A DNA stretch of 64,000 nt from CAKZYD01 sp039814715 (lineage in GTDB: Bacteria > Pseudomonadota > Alphaproteobacteria > Sphingomonadales > CAKZYD01): the NCBI GenBank assembly GCA_039814715.1, contig JBCCAR010000019.1:1-64000 (forward strand). Reading direction: 5' to 3'. The stretch's first letter is position 1. Every line of letters begins with the position of its first letter. The position numbers were made by a program, and so were the translations under genes. Positions 1-7,912 of this stretch are shown in pieces. Under the pieces are notes generated by a model. It was not told where the DNA came from, ran no database searches, and saw nothing but the letters and a program-made list of their open reading frames with translations.

Positions 1-84
1 ATGCACCGCATCGCCTGCAAACCGCCTCCTGCCGAGACCCCGGACTTTGGGATCCTATGGGTGCCATTTGTCTGAGCCAATCCA

Positions 85-675
85 CTAGTTAATGGCTGCA
101 AATGGTTGCTCGCCAAAGCGGTTGCTTCCCTCTTGTCCTTTAAAGACAGCCAGCACAACAGCCACGATAAAGGACACGGCGCTTGCCGCACCGAATACGA
201 AGAATGGTGCCACCATGTCAGCAAGCGCCTGGGTATCTTGCTGGGAAACAGCGCCGAAAAACTTAGGGAGCAGGAGGATTGCAACGCCAATCCCAAGCGC
301 GCTCACCGCAAGATATGGCGCTGCCCACCAGCCAGTCCGGCCACTATCGTGCATGCGCTTTACCAGCATGGAGGGGAGCGCAATAAAGGCCAGGGTTGAG
401 GCCGCCATGGTCGGCACCATAGCCGCAAAAAAATCATTGAGCGCAGAACGCATCAGCGCTGGGTCTGTATCGGCATAGACAACCGCCGTTTCAAATGCGC
501 TGGCATCGAATAGAAACAGCAGGCAGGCGGCGCTGATGGCATAGCTAAAAATATACGCCATCACCACATGAAGCCAAAAAGTGGAGCGCGCAGCGCGCCC
601 TTTAAACTTGTAGAAATCGCGATACGGATAAACCGCGACCAGTAAAAACGTATTTGGTTTGTCTTCGCCGTCCAT
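85..675 (-). CDS. DUF805 family inner-membrane protein
   Basis: A 196-residue membrane protein with the two signatures of the DUF805 family. These are an N-terminal cytosolic stretch with GRAARSTFW (residues 26-34) leading into the first membrane helix, and the loop RMHDSGRTGWW (107-117) after helix 2. The family's C-terminal GxxGxNRFG block is at 180-188. About four hydrophobic segments lie near 33-56, 84-106, 118-137 and 153-177. The biochemical function of DUF805 proteins is not established. It stands alone, leftward, downstream of the lipid-catabolism operon, with 39 bases between it and the preceding SDR gene. Confidence 0.85.
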   Translation of the reverse strand: MDGEDKPNTFLLVAVYPYRDFYKFKGRAARSTFWLHVVMAYIFSYAISAACLLFLFDASAFETAVVYADTDPALMRSALNDFFAAMVPTMAASTLAFIALPSMLVKRMHDSGRTGWWAAPYLAVSALGIGVAILLLPKFFGAVSQQDTQALADMVAPFFVFGAASAVSFIVAVVLAVFKGQEGSNRFGEQPFAAIN

Positions 676-714
676 CAGCCTTGCCCTATCCTTATTACTG
701 ACCAGACTTTGGCC

Positions 715-1635
715 CTAGCCTAACGAGATGCCAAGGGCTTTGGCTGCTTTGCTGAGGAAATTGCTGCCCTGGCCTGCGCCATTGGCATAATCTTGCTGGC
801 CCTCAGGATCGGAGATGGCGTCGAAACTCTCTGCGATCTTCTCAGGCGTTCGCTCTTCTGCCGCCAGATAAACGCCGCCGGTTTCGTATATTCTGGCCCG
901 GGCGTAGCCACCTGCCCCAGCCGCCAGCGTCACTTTCGATGGCGCCTCTTCACTGGCGAGATACAGAACTGCTGGCGTCACTGCTTCAGGCACCAGCAGG
1001 TCCAAAACCGGCTGGGGCATGATGTCTTCCGTCATGCGCGTCGCCGCAACAGGAGAAATGGTGTTGACTTTGATGTTGTACTTCGCGCCCTCAAGATAAA
1101 GCGAGTTCATGAGCCCGACGAGACCAAGCTTGGCTGCGCCATAGTTAGACTGGCCGAAATTGCCGTAGAGGCCCGTAGAAGAGGTCGTCATCACGATGCG
1201 GCCATATTGCTGCGCGCGCATCGTCTCCCATACAGCTTTGGTGCAATTGGCTGAGCCCATGAGATGGACCTCAACGACGGCGCGAAAATCATCAATCGGC
1301 ATTTTGACAAAGGATTTATCGCGCAGGATGCCCGCATTGTTTATGAGCACATGAACGCCGCCCCAAGCCTCTTTTGCCGCTGCGACCATGGCTTCGACTT
1401 GCTCAAAATCGGCCACATTCGCGCCATTGGCCATCGCGGCGCCACCAGCGGCGCGTATCTCCTCGACGACAGCATTGGCAGCATCAGACGACGCGCCCGA
1501 GCCATCGCGCGCACCACCTAAATCATTGACCACAACTTTCGCGCCGCGCGCTGCAAGTGCAAGCGCATGCTGGCGCCCAAGGCCATTGCCTGCACCAGTG
1601 ACGATGGCGACTCGGTCATCAAAGAGAATTGACAT
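715..1635 (-). CDS. SDR-family 3-hydroxyacyl-CoA dehydrogenase, HSD17B4/MFE-2 type
   Basis: A 306-residue short-chain dehydrogenase. It has the NAD(P) motif TGAGNGLG (13-20), NNAG (99-102), a TSS catalytic-serine region (151-153) and YxxxK (Tyr165, Lys169). The long N-terminal loop after the second strand (NDLGGARDGSG, 37-47) is typical of the dehydrogenase half of peroxisomal multifunctional enzyme 2 and its bacterial stand-alone relatives. These oxidise (R)-3-hydroxyacyl-CoA or 17-beta-hydroxysteroids. A MaoC hydratase gene lies 26 bases upstream; in MFE-2 the same two activities are fused. It is probably the last gene of a four-gene lipid or steroid side-chain catabolic operon. The substrate is inferred. 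Confidence 0.85.
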   Translation of the reverse strand: MSILFDDRVAIVTGAGNGLGRQHALALAARGAKVVVNDLGGARDGSGASSDAANAVVEEIRAAGGAAMANGANVADFEQVEAMVAAAKEAWGGVHVLINNAGILRDKSFVKMPIDDFRAVVEVHLMGSANCTKAVWETMRAQQYGRIVMTTSSTGLYGNFGQSNYGAAKLGLVGLMNSLYLEGAKYNIKVNTISPVAATRMTEDIMPQPVLDLLVPEAVTPAVLYLASEEAPSKVTLAAGAGGYARARIYETGGVYLAAEERTPEKIAESFDAISDPEGQQDYANGAGQGSNFLSKAAKALGISLG

Positions 1636-1661
1636 GCGTTTTCTTCCTTACGTCTCGTAAT

Positions 1662-2117
1662 TTAAATGTATTGTAGAACGATCCACCGCGCAGACAGGAC
1701 GGGCTTAGTCTCCCCCTCAATTTCCACCCTGGCATCATAGACGGTCTGATAAACCCCAGGGCTGCGCTCACTCGCATCCGCTAAAACAAAACGGCCGCGC
1801 ACCCGCGCGCCCACTTTTACAGGAGCCAGAAAGCGTACTTTTTCGAGCCCATAGTTCACGCCCATCTTCACCCCTTCCAGGATAAGCGTGGTCCCTTCGG
1901 CAAAGCCAGAAAGCAAGGACAGCGTTAAAAATCCATGCGCAATCGTGCCGCCAAAGGGGGTTTCCTTGGCCTTTTCCACATCAACATGAATGAACTGATG
2001 GTCGCGCGTTATGTTGGCAAAGGCGTCAACATCGCTTTGCGTAACCTCAATCCAGTCAGACAAACCTGTCTCTTGGCCAATATAGTCTTGCAAAGTCTCT
2101 GGTTTGACACTCGGCAT
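1662..2117 (-). CDS. MaoC-family (R)-enoyl-CoA hydratase
   Basis: A single hot-dog hydratase of 151 residues from the chosen start. The catalytic Asp39 and His44 lie in the hydratase-2 motif NITRDHQFIHVD, followed by FGGTIAHGF. The N-terminus (DWIEVTQSDVDAFA) resembles the NodN-like branch of MaoC proteins. An in-frame start 48 bases further out exists, but the ATG at 2117 has AGGAG about 9 bases upstream and avoids overlap with the preceding gene, so I chose it. Predicted role: hydration of trans-2-enoyl-CoA to (R)-3-hydroxyacyl-CoA, matching the dehydrogenase encoded next. Confidence 0.88.
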   Translation of the reverse strand: MPSVKPETLQDYIGQETGLSDWIEVTQSDVDAFANITRDHQFIHVDVEKAKETPFGGTIAHGFLTLSLLSGFAEGTTLILEGVKMGVNYGLEKVRFLAPVKVGARVRGRFVLADASERSPGVYQTVYDARVEIEGETKPVLSARWIVLQYI

Positions 2118-2127
2118 AGCCGCGCTC

Positions 2128-2925
2128 CTACATCCTGGACGGCGCTTGTGCCTGGCTTCCGCCATCCAGCGGAACGAGTGCGCCCGTTATGTAACTCCCG
2201 CCGCGCCCACACAGCATCAAAAGCGCCCCTGCCACATCCTCAAAACGGCCAAGCCGGCCAAGCGGCACCGTTTTGGCCACCATTTTCGATGCATCTTCAT
2301 TGTCTGTGACAAACGCCATCATCCGGCTTGGAAAAGGCCCAGGTGCAATGGCGTTGACGGTGATATGACGCGCGGCCAGCTCATTGCTGAGGACTTTGGT
2401 CAAATGGTGCACGGCCGCTTTCGAGGCAGCATAGCTATAGGCACTGTTGCCAATGGGCTGCGTCCCCACGACGGAGCCGACATTAATAACGCGCGCTGGA
2501 TGCTCAGGCGTTGCAGCGGCTTCAAGCAGCTCGGTCAGCGCCTGGGTGAGCGCAAATACAGCGTTCACATTAACAGACATGACGCCGTCCCACGCTTTCC
2601 ATGGAAAATCGCCATAGGCCGCGCCCCAGGTCTTACCAGCATTGTTCATCAAGATATCGAGTTTGCTTTCGCGCGCGCCGATCTCTTTCGCCAGGGCATT
2701 GACGCCCTCCTCACTCGAAAGGTCAGCGCCTAGACCAACGGCTTCACCATGAGCGCTTAGCTCGCGCGCAGCGGCTTCGCAGGCATCATGCTTACGGCTC
2801 GCGATATAGACTTTGGCGCCAGCGCGGACCAAGGCCTCCGCAGCCATACGGCCAATGCCAGTAGCCCCGCCCGTTACCAGCGCAGTGCGCCCTTCAAGAC
2901 CAAAGATATCTGCGAGAAAAGCCAT
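2128..2925 (-). CDS. SDR-family oxidoreductase
   Basis: A 265-residue classical SDR with the cofactor motif TGGATGIG (18-25), MNNAG, and the YSYAASK active-site block (catalytic Tyr and Lys). The C-terminal GGSYITGALVPLDGG is typical of FabG-like and RhlG-like enzymes. The reading frame stays open another 53 codons upstream, but those codons lie inside the nitronate monooxygenase gene and do not look like SDR. The ATG at 2925, four bases after the preceding stop, is therefore the likely start. Second gene of the leftward operon. The substrate is unknown but probably an acyl-CoA or acyl-ACP derivative. Confidence 0.85.
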   Translation of the reverse strand: MAFLADIFGLEGRTALVTGGATGIGRMAAEALVRAGAKVYIASRKHDACEAAARELSAHGEAVGLGADLSSEEGVNALAKEIGARESKLDILMNNAGKTWGAAYGDFPWKAWDGVMSVNVNAVFALTQALTELLEAAATPEHPARVINVGSVVGTQPIGNSAYSYAASKAAVHHLTKVLSNELAARHITVNAIAPGPFPSRMMAFVTDNEDASKMVAKTVPLGRLGRFEDVAGALLMLCGRGGSYITGALVPLDGGSQAQAPSRM

Positions 2926-2929
2926 GGCG

Positions 2930-3889
2930 TTACGCGCAAATACGCGCTTTAGCAGCAGCATATTCGCCAGCAAGCCGTTCCACAACACTACCTGCAGAGC
3001 CAATCGACTTGATAGCGCCAATCCCCTGCCCGCAGCCCCAAATGTCTTTCCAGGCTTTGGAGTCTTGATCCCCGCCAGAACCAAAGTTCATTTTCGATGG
3101 ATCGCTTTCAGGCAAGTTATCTGGGTCCAAGCCTGCGTTCGAGATGGATGGCTTGAGATAATTGCCATGCACGCCAGTGAACAAATTAGAATAGACAATA
3201 TCTTTGGCGGCACTATCGACGATCATCTGTTTATAGGCCGGATCGGCATTGGCCTCGTCCGTCGCAATGAAGCCTGAACCGATATAGGCGAGATCAGCGC
3301 CCATGGCTTGAGCCGCGAGCACTGCATCGCCTGTGGCAATGGAGCCAGACAAAAGCAGTGGCCCATCAAACCATTCACGGATTTCCTGGATCAGCGCAAA
3401 GGGGCTCAACGCTCCCGCATGGCCGCCCGCGCCAGCAGCAACGGCGATCAGACCATCGGCGCCCTTTTCAATCGCTTTCTTTGCAAAACGATTATTGATG
3501 ATGTCATGCAGAGTAATGCCGCCCACAGAGTGCATGGCCTCGTTCAGGTCTTCGCGCGCGCCTAAAGACGTGATGGTGATTGGCACCTTGTATTTCACGC
3601 ACATCTCCACATCGTGCATCAATCGCGCGTTTGATTTATGGACGATCTGGTTCACAGCATATGGCGCAGCAGGGCTGTCGGGATTGGCTTGGTTATGGCG
3701 ATCAAGCTCTTCAGTGATCTCTTTCAGCCAAGCCTCTAACATCTCGATCGGACGGGCATTCAGCGCCGGGAAGGAGCCAACGACGCCCGCTTTACACTGC
3801 GCAATCACAAGTTTTGGATTGGACACAATAAAAAGTGGCGCGCCTACCACCGGGATGCGCAAGCCATTCAATATGTCGGGCAATGCCAT
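2930..3889 (-). CDS. NAD(P)H-dependent nitronate monooxygenase (2-nitropropane dioxygenase family)
   Basis: A 319-residue FMN-dependent TIM-barrel protein. It has the conserved start RIPVVGAPLF (11-20), the GAGGHAG motif (153-159) and a phosphate-binding segment around LLLSGSIATGDA (178-189) followed by MGADLAYIGSGF. Family members oxidise alkyl nitronates; many homologues have no tested substrate and occur in fatty-acid or steroid catabolic clusters. It is the first gene of a tightly spaced leftward operon (gaps of 4, 10 and 26 bases), immediately behind the palindrome at 3921-3938. Confidence 0.87.
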   Translation of the reverse strand: MALPDILNGLRIPVVGAPLFIVSNPKLVIAQCKAGVVGSFPALNARPIEMLEAWLKEITEELDRHNQANPDSPAAPYAVNQIVHKSNARLMHDVEMCVKYKVPITITSLGAREDLNEAMHSVGGITLHDIINNRFAKKAIEKGADGLIAVAAGAGGHAGALSPFALIQEIREWFDGPLLLSGSIATGDAVLAAQAMGADLAYIGSGFIATDEANADPAYKQMIVDSAAKDIVYSNLFTGVHGNYLKPSISNAGLDPDNLPESDPSKMNFGSGGDQDSKAWKDIWGCGQGIGAIKSIGSAGSVVERLAGEYAAAKARICA

Positions 3890-3920
3890 GTCGTCGTCCT
3901 CTTCGCTCTTCGTTCTTTAC

Positions 3921-3938
3921 CTTTACGTAAACGTAAAG
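3921..3938. promoter_or_regulatory. Palindromic operator, LiuR-like, upstream of the lipid operon
   Basis: Perfect 8-base arms CTTTACGT and ACGTAAAG are separated by AA, 31 bases before the start of the nitronate monooxygenase gene. The length and TTTACGT half-sites resemble, from memory, operators reported for MerR-family LiuR regulators of branched-chain amino acid and acyl-CoA catabolism. That fits the operon content. No regulator gene of that family is in the window, so the assignment is inference. Confidence 0.5.
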
Positions 3939-4017
3939 TCATGATCTGAGGTTGAGATCAAGCCCTTTATTGTTTGCGTTGCACTTTAAAGCAGAAATTC
4001 TCGGCAAGTCATACGCC

Positions 4018-4288
4018 TTAGAGCACGTTTCACCCAATGAGAGCCATTTGACCAGATTTAGGTTTTTTGCTGGTCAGGAGGGGGCATTGCAGTGATGCCA
4101 TAGCATCACAAAATGTGCACCACGCAGCCAGCGGAAAACCTAAACTGGCCCTTCGGGTGCCGTCATAGAGCGCGTGGGGTGCGTTGCACGCTTTGTCCGA
4201 TGCGCCCCGGATCGCACTGCAGCGCGCGCCTGCCCCACGCGCTCTATGACGGCATCAAATGGCTCTCATTGGGTGAAACGTGCTCTAA
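4018..4288. repeat. 271 bp foldback (MITE-like) element with nested inverted repeats
   Basis: It fills most of the 417-base gap between 3889 and 4307. The outer arms 4018-4051 and 4255-4288 are perfect 34-base inverted repeats (inner sequence begins GAGCACGTTTCACCC). Inside, 4158-4179 and 4233-4254 form a second perfect 22-base inverted repeat. Two short hairpins lie at 4049-4076 (arms TGACCAG/CTGGTCA) and 4127-4149 (GCCAG/CTGGC), and both loops carry an AACCTAAA/TTTAGGTT-type core. TA dinucleotides flank the outer arms, which would fit a TA target duplication as in IS630/mariner-type elements. It has no transposase and no convincing ORF. Only one copy is in the window, so mobility is inferred. 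Confidence 0.75.
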
Positions 4289-4306
4289 AAGGGAGAGGAC
4301 GGCGCT

Positions 4307-5083
4307 TTAGCTTTGGGAAGGTCCACGAAAAGGCTGGGTGAGCAAGCGTGCTAGTGACTGGTCAGGTGCATATCCTTCAGAGCCTAAGGTCAATGCATCC
4401 GTTTGCGCTGGCGGCAGGCGTTTATAGCACCCGGCCGCCCTATCCCAAAGATTCAGGAAAAAGCCGTAATTGGTCCGATCAAAACCGCTTTCCAAGCCGT
4501 GATGCACGCGGTGCGCATCTGGCGTAACGATCAAGAGTGACAAACTGCGATCAAGCCAGACCGGCAAGCGAATATGAGCATGGTTGAACATGGCCGATAT
4601 GGCCAGCAGCAAGGCGAACGCGACAATCGCCAAAGGACTTGGTCCAATTGCAATGACGGCCAAAGCTTTCACGCCAAGCGACAGTATGATTTCCCCTGGA
4701 TGGAAGCGCCATGCTGTCGAAACGTCAAGAGCCTCATCGCAGTGATGCACCCGATGTAAGGGCCACAAAAAAGGGATGGCATGGAAGGCAGCATGCTGCG
4801 CCCAAATCACGAAATCTAAAAGGACGATGGCAAGCGCCATTTCTACCCAGACAGGCAGATCAACCAAATGCAGCATTCCAATGCCCCGCTGCTCACTCCA
4901 AAGCGCCAGACCAACCAGGCCAGCGCCAACAAGACTTCGGCCCAGGACATATGCGGCAATGCCTAAGGCGCCATTGGCGAGCCAACGCTTCACCCGTTCT
5001 GGCCGCGCGCCAGTCCGCGGAGAAACTAGCTCCCAGAGCAGCATAGCGACGATCGCACCGGGCAGGATGTATACGCTCACCAT
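4307..5083 (-). CDS. Sterol desaturase / fatty acid hydroxylase family membrane enzyme
   Basis: A 258-residue integral membrane di-iron enzyme. Histidine clusters typical of the fatty-acid hydroxylase superfamily are HAAFH, then HRVHH (in PLHRVHHCDEALD), then NHAHI and a second HRVHH (in DAHRVHHGLE), followed by NYGFFLNLWDR. Hydrophobic segments occur near 4-17, 42-62, 80-95 and 130-165. Members insert hydroxyls or double bonds into lipids such as sterols, carotenoids or fatty acids. It reads leftward 18 bases after an SDR gene, so the pair may work on one lipid. The substrate is not predictable. Confidence 0.85.
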   Translation of the reverse strand: MVSVYILPGAIVAMLLWELVSPRTGARPERVKRWLANGALGIAAYVLGRSLVGAGLVGLALWSEQRGIGMLHLVDLPVWVEMALAIVLLDFVIWAQHAAFHAIPFLWPLHRVHHCDEALDVSTAWRFHPGEIILSLGVKALAVIAIGPSPLAIVAFALLLAISAMFNHAHIRLPVWLDRSLSLLIVTPDAHRVHHGLESGFDRTNYGFFLNLWDRAAGCYKRLPPAQTDALTLGSEGYAPDQSLARLLTQPFRGPSQS

Positions 5084-5101
5084 GGGTCAGGTATTCTCCT
5101 G

Positions 5102-5851
5102 CTAAAACGCGACCACCTTGCCACTATAGTCAAACACCTGGCCGGTGTCAGCAGGCCCTATTCGGTCCACAACTGCAAGCATCTCAGTGGCCGAGTGCTT
5201 CGCAGTAAACAGCTGTTTGCCTGGCACAGCGCCTTGAAAGGGTTCGGACAAGTCCGTGTCGACAGTTCCCGGATGAAGGCCGATGACTGCGCCTTCCTTC
5301 CAGCGCCGACTATGCTCAATTGACGCGGTGCGCAGCATCATGTTCAGCGCGGCTTTGGAGGCCCGGTAGCTATACCATCCACCAATCCCATTATCGGAAA
5401 TACTGCCAACCCGGGCCGATAGAGCTGCCAACACGGATTTGCCCTCGCGCGGCAGAATTGGCAGGAGATGCTTGATAATCAAAGCAGGCGCCATCGTATT
5501 CACCGCGAAGACCTGCTGCATATTCTCCAGCGTTAAATGGCGCCAGGTTTTCTCAGGCTGCAGCGATGCCCCTTCATGCAAAATCCCGGTTGCGATCAAG
5601 ACAAGCGGAGGGGCAAGCGGCTTTAACGTCGCGGCGACAGAAGCGATGGAATTCTCATCGAGGATATCGACTATCTCAGAGCGTATCTTCGCGCTACTCA
5701 TGTCCAATGGCCTCCGGCTGCATGCCACTACAGCTGAAAACGCTGGATCAGCCGCCAGCAGCTCAGCAAACGCGCGGCCGATGCCGCCACCGGCACCAAA
5801 TACAACAGCGGTTGAACCGCTTGGAAAGCTCTTAAGCATGCCAGTCTCCAC
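5102..5851 (-). CDS. SDR-family oxidoreductase
   Basis: A 249-residue SDR with GAGGGIGRAF near residue 20 and Tyr/Lys in WYSYRASKAALNM. The C-terminal region (GLHPGTVDTDLSEPF) matches the C-factor/CsgA-like branch. The fifth residue is a second methionine (MLKSFPSG) and could be the true start. It is the upstream member of a leftward pair with the fatty-acid hydroxylase gene. Substrate unknown. Confidence 0.8.
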   Translation of the reverse strand: METGMLKSFPSGSTAVVFGAGGGIGRAFAELLAADPAFSAVVACSRRPLDMSSAKIRSEIVDILDENSIASVAATLKPLAPPLVLIATGILHEGASLQPEKTWRHLTLENMQQVFAVNTMAPALIIKHLLPILPREGKSVLAALSARVGSISDNGIGGWYSYRASKAALNMMLRTASIEHSRRWKEGAVIGLHPGTVDTDLSEPFQGAVPGKQLFTAKHSATEMLAVVDRIGPADTGQVFDYSGKVVAF

Positions 5852-5940
5852 TGCAATATGTATTTTCTACGGGTGGCGTGCCTGGCAGTTAAAGCCAATG
5901 AGGCGTTTCATCGCGGCGGGAAAGACGCGCCTTAAAAAGA

Positions 5941-6016
5941 TGGTGACCCCTACGGGACTCGAACCCGTGTTTCCGCCGTGAAAGGGCAGCGTCCTAGACC
6001 GCTAGACGAAGGGGCC
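5941..6016 (-). tRNA. tRNA-Glu (UUC)
   Basis: A 76-nucleotide cloverleaf reads leftward with an encoded 3' CCA. The acceptor stem is GGCCCCT paired to AGGGGTC (one G-U pair). The anticodon loop is CTTTCAC, giving anticodon TTC, and the T-arm GGGTTCGAGTCCC is intact. It lies about 90 bases downstream of recJ. I see no clear intrinsic terminator after it. Confidence 0.95.
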
Positions 6017-6109
6017 AGCGCGACGTTTGAAGCGCGCGGTGTACAAGCCAGCCACGGGAACGTCAAGCACCTTACGCTGATAAAGTGGCGCAATAGATGT
6101 CCAGCGTGC

Positions 6110-7912
6110 TTATGACGCTGGCGCGGCGTCTATTAAGTGGAGCTCAGCTTTGGGGGTGCTGCCCCAATCATCGCGCTTAAGGCGTCCAGTCATGTGGAAA
6201 CGCTGACCAATCCCGCCCAGCAAGCGCGCGCCCATTTCACTTTCAGCTGCACGAAACGCCATGACCTTGAGACGACTGCGTGCATCATCGCGAACAAACA
6301 TGCGGATATGGTCTGCGCCAACCACATCGACTTTCTCCACTGTAACGGCAGCAAGAGCAACTTTAGGCGATGGATTGCCAACGCCAAAAGGGCCTATTTG
6401 GTCGATATCCGCTATCAGCTCCGGCGTCGCGCCGCCAACGCTGAGCAAACAATCGACGGTAAGCGCGCGGTTTGAACGTGCGCTGCGAATCGAAGCTTGG
6501 AGCAGTGATGTCAAATGATCTGCCAGTGCGGGAATGCTTTCTTCTGCAACGGTCAAGCCCGCTGCCATCGCATGCCCACCGCCCGCCTCCAGTAAACCAG
6601 CAGTCCGCGCATCAATAACCGCATTGCCCAGGTCCACGCCGCTGATCGACCGGCCCGACCCTTTGCCCACGCCGTTTTCGTATCCGACGACGACGGCTGG
6701 GCGTTGAAACTTGTCCTTCAGGCGGCTCGCAACGATACCGATAACGCCCGGATGCCAGCCAGCACCGCTCACAAAAATCAGCGGCGCATCGCCTGGATCG
6801 CCAATCTGCGCGAGCGCCTCCTGCGTGACCTGCGCCTCCAGTGCGCGCCGGTCTTGGTTATAGTGATCAAGCCGAGCTGCAATATCTGCTGCCAAAGCTG
6901 GATCGTCGGTCGAGAGCAGCCGCGTGCCAAGGGATGATTCGCCGACCCTGCCACCCGCGTTGATCCGCGGGCCAAACACAAAGCCCAAATGCCCGCTATC
7001 AGGACGCTCATCCAGCTTGGCCACATCTGCCAGAGCCCGCAGGCCTATATTTTGCCGCTGGGCCATAACCTTAAGGCCTTGGCGCACAAACAAGCGGTTA
7101 AGGCCGACAAGGGGCACGACGTCACACACCGTGCCAAGCGCCACCATATCGAGCAGGTTCAGCAGCGGATATTCAGGGCGATCTTTTGTGAAATACCCAT
7201 CCGTTCTGAGGCGTCGCTGCACGGCAACTAAGGTTAAGAAGACAACCCCGACAGCCGCCAGCGATCCCAGATCCGACGTATCGTCGTCCCGGTTGGGATT
7301 AACGGCGGCAACACTGGGCGGGAGCAGCGCATCTGCCTTGTGATGATCTAAAACAATAACCTCAAGGCCAGCATCCTTCGCCGCTGACAAAGCCTCATGC
7401 GCTCCAATACCGCAATCAACTGTGATCACGAGCTTCGTACCGCGCGAGGCTAACGTCTCCATCGCTTTGGGCGACGGGCCGTATCCTTCTGTCATACGGT
7501 CGGGAATATAAGCGTCTGCTTGCCCGCCCACGCCGTTTATAAAACGCAGCAGGCAAGCGGCGGAGGTCGCGCCATCAACGTCATAATCACCAAATACGGT
7601 GATGGGCTCGCGTTGCTTAATCGCTTCGGCAAGACGTTTGCTTGCCGCGTCCATATCGCGCAGGCACGACGGGTCGGGCATCGCCGTGCGCAGTGTACCG
7701 CGCAGAAAAGCATCAGCCTCAAGGAGGTCTATTCCGCGCGCGCTCAAGAGGCGGCCGGCAATCTCCGAAATCCCATAGGTTTGAGACAGGCTGGCCGCAA
7801 GATCATCATGCGCCGGTGCCAGCACCCAGCGCTGGCCAGACAAAGACTGGTCAACGCCTAGAAAAGCGTCTCGGGCGGTATCACGTGTCTCAGCTTGGCT
7901 AACGCTTGCCAT
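6110..7912 (-). CDS. recJ: Single-stranded-DNA-specific 5'-3' exonuclease RecJ
   Basis: A 600-residue protein of normal RecJ length. The DHH-family metal-binding motifs are in order: VFGDYDVDG (107-114, three catalytic aspartates), VDCGIGAHE, and LDHHKAD. They are followed by the DHHA1 region with GGRVGESSLGTRLL and GGGHAMAAGLTV, then a C-terminal OB-like domain. RecJ degrades single-stranded DNA 5' to 3' in RecF-pathway recombination, mismatch repair and base excision repair in the cytoplasm. Its first 14 bases overlap the end of glpX, suggesting translational coupling in the alaC-hom-glpX-recJ operon. Confidence 0.95.
   Translation of the reverse strand: MASVSQAETRDTARDAFLGVDQSLSGQRWVLAPAHDDLAASLSQTYGISEIAGRLLSARGIDLLEADAFLRGTLRTAMPDPSCLRDMDAASKRLAEAIKQREPITVFGDYDVDGATSAACLLRFINGVGGQADAYIPDRMTEGYGPSPKAMETLASRGTKLVITVDCGIGAHEALSAAKDAGLEVIVLDHHKADALLPPSVAAVNPNRDDDTSDLGSLAAVGVVFLTLVAVQRRLRTDGYFTKDRPEYPLLNLLDMVALGTVCDVVPLVGLNRLFVRQGLKVMAQRQNIGLRALADVAKLDERPDSGHLGFVFGPRINAGGRVGESSLGTRLLSTDDPALAADIAARLDHYNQDRRALEAQVTQEALAQIGDPGDAPLIFVSGAGWHPGVIGIVASRLKDKFQRPAVVVGYENGVGKGSGRSISGVDLGNAVIDARTAGLLEAGGGHAMAAGLTVAEESIPALADHLTSLLQASIRSARSNRALTVDCLLSVGGATPELIADIDQIGPFGVGNPSPKVALAAVTVEKVDVVGADHIRMFVRDDARSRLKVMAFRAAESEMGARLLGGIGQRFHMTGRLKRDDWGSTPKAELHLIDAAPAS

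Noticed and set aside
1..84. Possible gene start on the leftward strand at the left edge (AGGAGG near 25-30, TTG or ATG before position 11)
   Set aside because: Fewer than ten codons are inside the window, so nothing can be said.
4113..4310. 65-codon rightward ORF
   Set aside because: It lies wholly in the foldback element, is rich in Cys and Arg as expected of read-through of GC-rich repeats, and has no ribosome-binding site.
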